DNA of 8,214 bases from Methanosarcina sp. (GTDB lineage Archaea; Halobacteriota; Methanosarcinia; Methanosarcinales; Methanosarcinaceae): NCBI GenBank assembly GCA_017883485.1, contig JADGNM010000100.1, positions 1 through 8,214 of the forward strand. Reading direction: 5' to 3'. The notes beneath the pieces are model-generated. The model searched no databases, was not told the origin of the DNA, and saw nothing but the letters and a program-made list of their open reading frames with translations. Of the stretch, positions 1-5,146 are shown in pieces. Both the position numbers and the translations under genes were made by a program. The stretch's first letter is position 1, and each line of letters opens with the position of its first letter.

Positions 1-94
1 GATTTTGATCGGAATCAAAAAGAGGCGAGGGTCCACTTCATCCCCAACCTGAAGGTCGGGGTATTCGTGACCCTCTGCGCTCCCTAGTAATAAA
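1..94 (-). repeat. 94-bp terminal inverted repeat, left copy; putative IS200/IS605-like element end
   Basis: This stretch is identical over all 94 bases to the reverse complement of 8118-8211. It contains a two-tier stem-loop: an outer 7-bp stem (27-33 with 69-75, continued by AC/GT at 35-36 and 67-68), symmetric 5-nt internal loops, and an inner stem (42-50 with 53-61). Read leftward, the inner stem has a G-T pair where the other strand has an A-C mismatch, so the structured strand points out of the window. A second hairpin lies at 3-9/14-20. Compact hairpins of the form GAAT-CCCCGACC-TTCA-GGTTGGGG are typical of the ends and guide RNAs of archaeal IS200/IS605 (TnpB) elements; that family link is from memory. 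No transposase gene lies inside the window. Confidence 0.75.
27..75 (-). other. Two-tier stem-loop in left terminal repeat
   Basis: GAGGGTC (27-33) pairs with GACCCTC (69-75). AC (35-36) pairs with GT (67-68), leaving base 34 as a bulge. Internal loops of five bases lie on each side (37-41 and 62-66). The inner 9-bp stem (42-50/53-61) is fully paired, counting one G-T wobble, only when the minus strand is read. In single-stranded DNA this could be a TnpA recognition hairpin; in RNA it resembles the 3' stem-loop of TnpB guide RNAs. The mirror structure is at 8137-8185. Confidence 0.6.
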
Positions 95-200
95 TATTAA
101 AAGATATTGTGTTACCAGGTATATTTTTTTGAGTCATAGAGCTGATATATCCTACATTCGATAATGGCAACTGATTTTGTTTGATAAAAATAATTAATGG

Positions 201-206
201 TATATA
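201..206 (+). promoter_or_regulatory. Candidate TATA box for the 271-837 gene
   Basis: TATATA with a purine/T-rich flank lies about 65 bases before the start codon. A second AT-rich candidate (ATTATAATAA, around 222-231) is closer. In DNA this AT-rich the assignment is weak. Nothing else was recognised between the repeat and the gene apart from a four-codon ATG-AGA-AAA-TGA at 263-274 that overlaps the start codon. Confidence 0.25.
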
Positions 207-270
207 CACATATTGCTTCTGAATTATAATAACAAATAAATAACTTATAAACGTTAAAGACAATGAGAAA

Positions 271-837
271 ATGAACGAAGAAATTAAAAATATGTCCTTT
301 AAAGAGCTATGTGACAGGATACGCCATGACTATAATGATAGTTTACCTGAAAGTGCTTACGACTCGGTAGAAAGCCTTGTAAAAGCTCTGGAGGATATCA
401 CAAAAAAGGAAGACACATCTATACATCCTTACGCTTCTGGGTATTCTTATCATGGAAATGTTCTAAAAGCACTGTTTCTTGATGGTTGTTTTCACTATCC
501 GTATATGCAATTCACACTACGTGAAGTGTGTGAGTTTGCAGGACTTCCTCTATACAAGGTTCAAGTTATGGTTAGCAAATGGAATCGTAGAGGGTACAGG
601 TATCTCACTAAGTTGAAAAAACGAACAAGTGCACACGAGAACGTTTATAAAATGCGGAAGTGTTCTTATATGTATTACGTTTTGTACAAAAAACACATGC
701 GTAGAAACTTCGACTTAAATTTGAAGCGACGATATCCGAAAAAAGTAACGATATATGCACATATCAATGGATGTGGGCGACGAATGGGGTTAACTGATGA
801 AGACCTACCTGAAATTTCGATGATTAAAAACGAATAA
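271..837 (+). CDS. Basic hypothetical protein with winged-helix-like segment
   Basis: This is a 188-residue protein that I do not recognise. The N-terminal third is acidic and helical. Residues about 81-115 (FTLREVCEFAG then KVQVMVSKWNRRGYRYL) look like a helix-turn-helix followed by a wing. Residues 105-160 are rich in Lys, Arg and Tyr, as expected for nucleic-acid binding. There is no signal peptide or membrane segment. The start has only a weak GAG (265-267) as a ribosome site, and the tiny ATG-AGA-AAA-TGA frame overlaps the ATG, which could allow coupled re-initiation. The gene stands alone, next to the repeat and before a long non-coding stretch. A DNA-binding regulator or accessory replication protein of a plasmid or virus is possible. 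That role is inferred from charge and fold pattern only. Confidence 0.7.
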   Translation: MNEEIKNMSFKELCDRIRHDYNDSLPESAYDSVESLVKALEDITKKEDTSIHPYASGYSYHGNVLKALFLDGCFHYPYMQFTLREVCEFAGLPLYKVQVMVSKWNRRGYRYLTKLKKRTSAHENVYKMRKCSYMYYVLYKKHMRRNFDLNLKRRYPKKVTIYAHINGCGRRMGLTDEDLPEISMIKNE

Positions 838-1016
838 TCACTATACATTAATCACTTTTTTATTGATAGTACCTTAGTTCGTAAGTAAACGAATAGTTAG
901 TAAGAACCTAACAAATTTACCTACTCGTTTAGGGTGGTTGGGAGAAAGGCAAAAGCTGTTTAATAATAATTGGGCGCGCTTCGATCACGTGTGACATTAC
1001 ACACGCGGCTCCGCTT

Positions 1017-1052
1017 ATAACGCGCGTTTATATATATATACGCGCGCGTTAT
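1017..1052. repeat. Alternating CG/TA palindrome (cruciform or Z-DNA prone)
   Basis: ATAACGCGCG (1017-1026) is repeated inverted as CGCGCGTTAT (1043-1052). The 16-base centre is mostly (TA)6 (1029-1040), running straight into (CG)4 (1041-1048), which gives twenty consecutive pyrimidine-purine alternations. Just upstream are CACGTG (986-991), the inverted pair CGTGTG/CACACG (988-993/1000-1005) and GCGG/CCGC (1005-1008/1011-1014). Such a structure could extrude as a cruciform, melt easily at its TA core, or bind a dimeric protein. Confidence 0.7.
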
Positions 1053-1268
1053 GACGGTTTCCTTAGTGCTACTTTTTCCTACTCTTTTTATATGCATTAT
1101 TAGCTAATGTGTTAAGGGATTATTTTTTAGAGGATTGTAGATAATATTATCCCTATGCCATTGGCGCCACTCTAACAGCCATTCGCTACCTTTTGATACA
1201 CAGTCAAAACTTCTGAGTAGTGCTACTTTTATAATGGCTTCCTATGGCTATGTGTTAGCTTGATATTA

Positions 1269-1276
1269 TTATATAC
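1269..1276 (+). promoter_or_regulatory. Candidate TATA box for the 1423-2181 gene pair
   Basis: TTATATAC sits in an A/T stretch, and would place a transcript start near 1300, with a leader of roughly 120 bases before the first gene. Long leaders are common in Methanosarcina. The call rests on sequence resemblance and position only. Confidence 0.3.
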
Positions 1277-1354
1277 TTTAATAAATAGAAATTTTATCGT
1301 ATTGATATTTAAGCTAGACTCTACAACTTTAGATTAGTTAAGCTAAAAGAGAAA

Positions 1355-1426
1355 ATGTTAAATATTAAACCTTTCGGACCTGCACTCAGCCAGTTTAATT
1401 ATAAAACAAAATTAATAAAGGTATGA
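1355..1426 (+). CDS. Possible 23-residue leader peptide overlapping next gene
   Basis: ATG at 1355 opens 23 codons (MLNIKPFGPALSQ...) and ends in TGA at 1424-1426, which overlaps the ATG of the next gene in the classic ATGA arrangement used for translational coupling. A purine run (AAAAGAGAAA) precedes the start but is a poor Shine-Dalgarno. The same interval can fold through ATTAAAC/GTTTAAT (1364-1370/1393-1399), so translating it would disturb a stem just before the downstream start. It is too short to judge by codon use and could be chance. Confidence 0.25.
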   Translation: MLNIKPFGPALSQFNYKTKLIKV

Positions 1427-1881
1427 ACATGTGTCAATTGATGAAAGTATCCAAATTGGAACAGGTAGCCGCAAAAGTTCTTGGCTGTGAAGTGGAAGAG
1501 TTGAGAGAACTGAAGTATGATCACTATGGACTAAAGATATTTTCCAACGGTGGAGAAGAGTATGCAGTCGGCTCAGATGATGAAGCACAGGAAGCAGTCA
1601 AGCAATACATCGAGGATTCAGTCTGGAGCTTTAGACCTGAGTTCATAGCATCCCATACGAAAGGTGGCGCAAGCTCAGGTATGATAAAGGCTATCTCAGC
1701 TCTTCAAGAAGCCTGTAAGGGTTGCAACGAAGACATACAGAGCCTGATAGACGACATGGATGAGTTTGTTGAGGATGCTGTCTCATCAGATGGACGCGGC
1801 ACTTTCCTTAGTTCTTATGACTCTGAGGAAGTTGAAGTGGTAGTCGATGGCGAATACTTCTATGCATATCGATTAAATTGA
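1423..1881 (+). CDS. Acidic plasmid/phage-type hypothetical protein
   Basis: This is a 152-residue acidic protein without membrane segments. It matches, from memory, a widespread unnamed family on phages and plasmids. The recognisable core is an EEYAVGSDDEAQEAVKQYI stretch (about 45-63), then D-VWSFRPEFI (66-75), then a region with IKAI-ALQEACKGCNEDI (about 88-105), and a C-terminal FVEDAVSSDGRGTFLSSYD block (115-133). The function of that family is unknown to me. AAAGG at 1417-1421 suits ATG 1429 (7-nt gap) better than ATG 1423, while the ATGA overlap with the small upstream frame favours 1423; the two differ by two residues. Its stop codon overlaps the ribosome site of the next gene, so the two are translated as a pair. 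Confidence 0.75.
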   Translation: MNMCQLMKVSKLEQVAAKVLGCEVEELRELKYDHYGLKIFSNGGEEYAVGSDDEAQEAVKQYIEDSVWSFRPEFIASHTKGGASSGMIKAISALQEACKGCNEDIQSLIDDMDEFVEDAVSSDGRGTFLSSYDSEEVEVVVDGEYFYAYRLN

Positions 1882-1885
1882 GGTG
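1880..1885 (+). promoter_or_regulatory. Strong Shine-Dalgarno coupling two small genes
   Basis: GAGGTG lies five bases before ATG 1891 and matches the archaeal anti-Shine-Dalgarno well. It begins inside the TGA stop (1879-1881) of the preceding gene, so ribosomes finishing that gene are positioned on it. This fixes the start of the 96-residue protein. Confidence 0.7.
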
Positions 1886-1890
1886 CAAGA

Positions 1891-2181
1891 ATGTTTGAGA
1901 TGGCATCCTTAGAAGCCCATTATGGAAAAGCTATGGAAATTAATGGCGAGTGGTACACGCTCACCAAAGTTGGCGAGATAGCCATGTGGATTTCAAAAAG
2001 TTACAAAGTTTACGCGACGCCATACTTTGAAGATATACCTGTACCAGTAGAAGTTATTGCAATCAATGAACAGCCAATAGGCACAGATTCTTATCCTGTA
2101 GAAGTATATGACTTTGAACGATATACAAAAGTAGTTAAGACATTGAGCGAGAAAATTTTAAGACGTGCGAGAATGCAGTAA
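1891..2181 (+). CDS. Small hypothetical protein, cotranscribed with 1423-1881
   Basis: This is a 96-residue soluble protein that I do not recognise. It reads as alternating short strands rich in aromatic and valine residues (EWYTLTKVGEIAMWIS, YKVYATPYFEDIPVPVEVI), compatible with a small beta-rich fold. A basic C-terminal helix (KTLSEKILRRARMQ) follows. The start is well supported by GAGGTG five bases upstream. Nine bases separate it from the preceding gene, so the two form an operon and probably share a process on the accessory element. A terminator-like hairpin begins at its stop codon. Confidence 0.65.
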   Translation: MFEMASLEAHYGKAMEINGEWYTLTKVGEIAMWISKSYKVYATPYFEDIPVPVEVIAINEQPIGTDSYPVEVYDFERYTKVVKTLSEKILRRARMQ

Positions 2182-2235
2182 GCTTAGTCTTTTGGCGAGC
2201 CTTGAGCTTACTTTACATTCTCTTATCTCTTTTTT
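2178..2235 (+). terminator. Stem-loop plus T-rich tract after the 1423-2181 pair
   Basis: GTAAGCT (2178-2184) pairs with AGCTTAC (2205-2211), and GGC/GCC in the loop can add a small inner stem. It is followed by CTTTACATTCTCTTATCTCTTT and further T. Archaeal RNA polymerase stops mainly at U-rich tracts, and this one directly follows the last gene of the unit. The stem overlaps the stop codon. Confidence 0.45.
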
Positions 2236-2293
2236 GAATTACATACTATATTAATTTATAGGGAAGAACTAAATATATCCCGAAATCAAAATA

Positions 2294-2319
2294 CTTCTTT
2301 TACTTTCTTCTTTTACTTT
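2294..2319 (+). repeat. Two perfect tandem copies of a 13-bp pyrimidine unit
   Basis: CTTCTTTTACTTT occurs at 2294-2306 and immediately again at 2307-2319, followed by a degenerate remnant (ACTTTTCTC). As RNA it is U/C-rich and could reinforce termination of the upstream operon. Its copy number could vary between strains. Confidence 0.75.
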
Positions 2320-2501
2320 ACTTTTCTCTGTTATAAAGCGTTTTAGCAGTATATCGAAAACTTATTAACAAATGGTAATCTATTCAGTTTTAGATATGTA
2401 GTTTGTCGAAACAATCCCCCTTTAAGCACAGGAATTAGAAAAATATAGTTAAGAAGACATACTTCTTGGCTAGCATTCTCATTTAATATTTGTGAGAAGT
2501 C

Positions 2502-2509
2502 TTAAATAC
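2502..2509 (+). promoter_or_regulatory. Candidate TATA box for the membrane-protein gene
   Basis: TTAAATAC lies 60 bases before ATG 2569, which would place the transcript start near 2530-2535. It is flanked by the inverted repeat TTCTCA/TGAGAA and the CTTCTTGG repeats, a layout that would allow a repressor to cover the promoter. Weak consensus in AT-rich DNA. Confidence 0.3.
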
Positions 2510-2568
2510 TTTAGAAGCAAGTCCTTCTTGGGTTAAAATATTTTCGTATTTGAGAAAAGTGCTTTATC

Positions 2569-3153
2569 ATGCCATATCCAGTTGTACACGTTTTATTCTT
2601 TGTATTATGTATCAGTGCACCAGCAGTCTATGCCATAATTATATCGATTTTTCGCAGGAAGCTCTCATTAATGGATTCGATACAGATTCTATTGCTGCTA
2701 TCTATAGGCAGTTTATCTGCGCTACTCCCGGATGTCCCAGCAGTTTATAATCTGATCGTAAACGATAATGTAAGACACTGTTGGATTGGCCCTGTCCCAA
2801 CACATTCATTTCTATTTAGTTTCTTTGCCCTCCTGTACGGAATGCTTGCAGGACTAATTGCATACGGAAAATTTCGCAAGGCAGTTTATCTGGGTCTTTT
2901 TGCAGAAGCTGCTTTCCTTTCGCATCTATGGCTTGATGATGCTCATGAAGGAAATTGTGTTTACTTATATCCAATATACAACAAAAGTATCAGCGTATTC
3001 TCGTTAATGGCTGTAACTTTTCCTGAAAGTGACCTGTTTAATTATCTTGTAAAATCTTTTGTATCAGTATTTTGCATTGCCTTCATAATAATGATTTCTC
3101 TGTTTGCCTTGAGCCAGCTTGGTTTCGAATTTAGATATCGATCCGAAAAATAG
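2569..3153 (+). CDS. YdjM/DUF457-like polytopic membrane protein (putative metal-dependent hydrolase)
   Basis: This is a 194-residue integral membrane protein with about five hydrophobic segments (roughly 9-28, 38-56, 79-99, 105-121 and 164-184). The family signature is visible: MPYPVVH at the N-terminus (His7), LLPDVP with Asp55 at the end of the second helix, PTHSFLFS with His79, and FLSHLWLDD with His119 and Asp123, followed by YLYPIYN. These His and Asp residues are the conserved putative metal ligands of YdjM-type 'membrane-bound metal-dependent hydrolases'. The substrate is not known for the family. The N-terminal His-containing motif supports ATG 2569, although its Shine-Dalgarno is poor. 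The gene is preceded by a repeat-rich spacer and converges with the acyltransferase gene. Confidence 0.8.
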   Translation: MPYPVVHVLFFVLCISAPAVYAIIISIFRRKLSLMDSIQILLLLSIGSLSALLPDVPAVYNLIVNDNVRHCWIGPVPTHSFLFSFFALLYGMLAGLIAYGKFRKAVYLGLFAEAAFLSHLWLDDAHEGNCVYLYPIYNKSISVFSLMAVTFPESDLFNYLVKSFVSVFCIAFIIMISLFALSQLGFEFRYRSEK

Positions 3154-3224
3154 TTATAAAAGTATAAAAATTGGGCTTGTGTTGAAATTAGGTTTGCATG
3201 AAGATCAAATTTTGTATGTATATA

Positions 3225-3758
3225 TTAAGTTTGAAGCTCCCCTACACCATCAAGCTTTTTAACAACTCTAGCCGGGTAGCCCAGAGCCAGGCTATTTGGG
3301 GAGATGTCGCGGGTAACTACTGACCCTATGCCGATTATGGAGTTTTCTCCGATTTCTACCCCCTGAGTAATTATACACCCCGGATTTACGCAAACTCCAC
3401 GTCCTATTCTTATGGGGTCCGCAGTTCTGGGATATGCCTGTCTTGTAGTTAAGCTGCCTCTTGAATGTGCAGATAGTATACATCGATCCCCGATTTCAGC
3501 ATAATCTCCTACTGTTATTAATTCGGGATGTATCCTATCGAAAACCACATCGTAACCAATGTATACGTTCTCCCCGATATTTACACCCCTCATTTTATGC
3601 AGTTTTGCTCTCCATGAAGGAACAGGAACACTTGAGGCAAGCCGTTCCAAAATCCATTTATAAAGATATTTAAATCCGAAGATGATTTTATTACTGTGAT
3701 AATAATTAGAAACTTCACCATAGGTAACTTTATCTCTGTTAGATACTACTGCAGTCAT
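3225..3758 (-). CDS. Left-handed beta-helix (hexapeptide) acyltransferase
   Basis: This is a 177-residue protein with an N-terminal helical part followed by hexapeptide repeats from about residue 58 (VNIGENVYIGYDVVF, ITVGDYAEIGDRC, then IRIGRGVCVNPGCIITQGVEIGENSIIGIGSVVTRDI) and the usual closing LALGYPARVVKKL. His98 in the SAHSRG loop is the likely catalytic base. Family members (maltose or WcaF/colanic-acid-type O-acetyltransferases, Vat) move acetyl or acyl groups from CoA to sugars or small molecules and act as cytosolic trimers. ATG 3758 is chosen because GGGGGTCA lies five bases upstream; an in-frame TTG at 3773 would add five residues but covers that site. It is the last gene of the minus-strand run but has its own promoter. 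O-acetylation of the cluster's product is a reasonable inference; the acceptor is unknown. Confidence 0.88.
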   Translation of the reverse strand: MTAVVSNRDKVTYGEVSNYYHSNKIIFGFKYLYKWILERLASSVPVPSWRAKLHKMRGVNIGENVYIGYDVVFDRIHPELITVGDYAEIGDRCILSAHSRGSLTTRQAYPRTADPIRIGRGVCVNPGCIITQGVEIGENSIIGIGSVVTRDISPNSLALGYPARVVKKLDGVGELQT

Positions 3759-3813
3759 AGTAGTGACCCCCAATTTTAATAAAATTGACTACTTTCCATT
3801 TAGTCTTCAACGG

Positions 3814-3827
3814 TTAAATATATTTCC
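3814..3827 (-). promoter_or_regulatory. BRE/TATA promoter of the acyltransferase gene
   Basis: On the minus strand, GGAAATATATTTAA gives a purine BRE followed by a TATA box, placing the transcript start near 3790 and leaving a leader of about 30 bases before ATG 3758. It lies in the 113-base gap after the DUF362 gene. The acyltransferase can therefore be expressed separately from the genes upstream. Confidence 0.5.
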
Positions 3828-3886
3828 TATAGTTTGTTCTTTATTAAAATCAACATAAAAGACAGCGATTTTAAAACAAGTCTATA

Positions 3887-5035
3887 TTAGCTTCTGCTCC
3901 GGGTTAAAATCTTTAGAAGTAGTGATTTCTTTATTCCTACCGCATCCTTAGGGCAAAGTTCGCGGCAACAATAGCACTGGATACATTTTTCTTCATTGAT
4001 TTTGAGTGATTTCCCTACTTCTTCGATTGCATGTACCGAGCAGTTCAAAACACATGCTTTACAAAACGCACACATTGATGTATTAATAAAAGGCTTTACA
4101 GTTAACTGCTTTCGAAGGACCCTCATTAGAAAAGGCGGTATTATGGCAGTAGTTCCGCCCTCCGGGCTTTTGAATCTGACCTGTACGTCTTTTAATGATG
4201 TTCCCACAATCTCCGGATGTTCAGTCCCAAACTTCCTTGAGAGTGCAGCTTTGTTGGTGGGAACTTTCAAAGGATCAATTCCTATGAGTTCAGAGGCTAC
4301 AATGTCCAGAGCTACACAGTCATAACTCGCCATGATTACGCCTGCAAAAAATGGCGTACCATTCGAAGGACCATTTCCCTCCATACCGATCACGCCGTCC
4401 ATAACTGCAAGATGAGGCTTGACAATGGAATATATGTCAACAATTGCCTCTCCGAAACGGTTACGATCTTCAAGGATGTGAGCCTGCTTTCTGCTTTTCT
4501 GAGGTATAATGCCAAAGAAGTTTTTGACCGCTCCTGTATAAAGCGTAAGTTCATGGGTCTTAAGTTTTGAAAGTGAGATTATTACATCTGCCTCGAGTAT
4601 GGCTTTTGAGATATGCAGGCGTGAAAACTGTCTGCCGCCCGGAATATCGACTTCAGTATACCCGTAAGTTTCGAAATTTATTAACTCTGCTCCGTACCTG
4701 GAAGCCACATCTTCAATGCCCGACACCTTAAATGCCTGTGAAGTGGAAGTAGATCCTGGTCTCGTAATTCCGGATCCATCCCCTATTATCGGAACGCCCC
4801 CTACCTCCGAAACAAGTTCACACATTGCAGACACTACTGCCGGATGAGTTGTCACTGCATCTTCAGGAGGTCGAATGGCAAGCACATTAGGTTTGAGAAG
4901 TACTCGCTTTCCTGGGGATATGATCTTCTCAAGGCCACCTATAAGGTCAAGAGACTCTTTGATAGCGTTTTTTACGTTTGAATAATCGCTACAACGAATA
5001 ATAGAAACCCTGGTGTTCATAATCACACATTTCAT
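3887..5035 (-). CDS. DUF362 protein with C-terminal 2x[4Fe-4S] ferredoxin domain
   Basis: This is a 382-residue protein, a usual length for the family. Residues about 8-300 form the DUF362 domain, with VLLKPNVL near 45, THPAVV near 63, GDGSG near 85, ISLSKLKTH near 153-161, TGAVKNFFG near 167 and MDGVIGMEGNGPSNG near 212. The C-terminus carries two CxxCxxCxxxC clusters (Cys322, 325, 328, 332 and Cys351, 354, 357, 361), each expected to bind [4Fe-4S], plus an extra Cys356. It is cytosolic. DUF362 proteins are common in methanogens; their reaction is not established, and electron transfer or a redox-linked modification is the usual guess. The start is uncertain: ATG 5035 or ATG 5020 (MNTRVSI, which aligns better with typical family starts). 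It follows the NAD-synthase-like gene after a 111-base gap holding a 10-bp stem-loop. Confidence 0.88.
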   Translation of the reverse strand: MKCVIMNTRVSIIRCSDYSNVKNAIKESLDLIGGLEKIISPGKRVLLKPNVLAIRPPEDAVTTHPAVVSAMCELVSEVGGVPIIGDGSGITRPGSTSTSQAFKVSGIEDVASRYGAELINFETYGYTEVDIPGGRQFSRLHISKAILEADVIISLSKLKTHELTLYTGAVKNFFGIIPQKSRKQAHILEDRNRFGEAIVDIYSIVKPHLAVMDGVIGMEGNGPSNGTPFFAGVIMASYDCVALDIVASELIGIDPLKVPTNKAALSRKFGTEHPEIVGTSLKDVQVRFKSPEGGTTAIIPPFLMRVLRKQLTVKPFINTSMCAFCKACVLNCSVHAIEEVGKSLKINEEKCIQCYCCRELCPKDAVGIKKSLLLKILTRSRS

Positions 5036-5067
5036 CTACCGCAACTAATGTGTAATGTCTGTGCACG

Positions 5068-5111
5068 GGCAAAGCCGTAAAGCTCCAGATTGCAACTATT
5101 GCGGCTTTGCC
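5068..5111 (-). other. Perfect 10-bp inverted repeat between NAD-synthase-like and DUF362 genes
   Basis: GGCAAAGCCG (5068-5077) and CGGCTTTGCC (5102-5111) are perfectly complementary. The stem can extend by a wobble pair and two A-T pairs, leaving a loop of about 18 bases. It sits in the leader of the DUF362 gene with no T-run after it, so it is a poor terminator. A processing site, an attenuating stem, or a dispersed palindromic repeat are all possible. Confidence 0.6.
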
Positions 5112-5146
5112 ATCAAGCATTTTTTAGAAGCATTTTTCTTCTGAAA

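Larger units (their letters stand above)
838..1422. other. 585-bp non-coding region with palindrome cluster and degenerate repeats
   Basis: No convincing gene lies here apart from a 23-codon frame at its end. It begins with small inverted repeats (TTCGT/ACGAA at 878-882/889-893), then a GC-rich palindromic island at 971-1052 in otherwise AT-rich DNA. Downstream are a perfect 13-bp direct repeat TAGTGCTACTTTT (1064-1076 and 1218-1230), a 10-bp palindrome ATTAGCTAAT (1099-1108), and two related blocks GCTAATGTGTTAA (1103-1115) and GCTATGTGTTAGC (1246-1258). Each 13-mer is followed by one of these blocks, suggesting an old duplication or spaced protein-binding sites. The layout would suit a replication or partition locus, or a large regulatory region. 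No initiator protein is encoded in the window to support the former. Confidence 0.5.
2182..2568. other. 387-bp intergenic spacer with pyrimidine tandem repeat and operator-like repeats
   Basis: No gene is visible. After the terminator-like stem there is a homopyrimidine-rich stretch holding a perfect 13-bp tandem repeat (2294-2319). The second half is dense in short symmetric elements: AAGAAG/CTTCTT (2451-2456/2462-2467), TTCTCA/TGAGAA (2476-2481/2493-2498), and CTTCTTGG twice (2462-2469 and 2524-2531). These sit just upstream of the membrane-protein gene and around its likely promoter. Confidence 0.5.

Noticed and set aside
1051..1107. Short hydrophobic frame beginning MTVSLVLLF
   Set aside because: Only 18 codons, no ribosome site, lies in AT-rich repeat DNA.
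838..1422. CRISPR array or tRNA gene in the long non-coding gap
   Set aside because: Repeats are few, imperfect and irregularly spaced, and no cloverleaf could be traced.
2550..2750. 66-codon TTG-started frame overlapping the YdjM-like gene
   Set aside because: It is out of frame with a gene carrying clear family motifs and has no support of its own.
3996..4325. 109-codon plus-strand frame within the DUF362 gene
   Set aside because: It is antisense to the conserved ferredoxin-containing protein; its Cys and Pro content mirrors the opposite strand.
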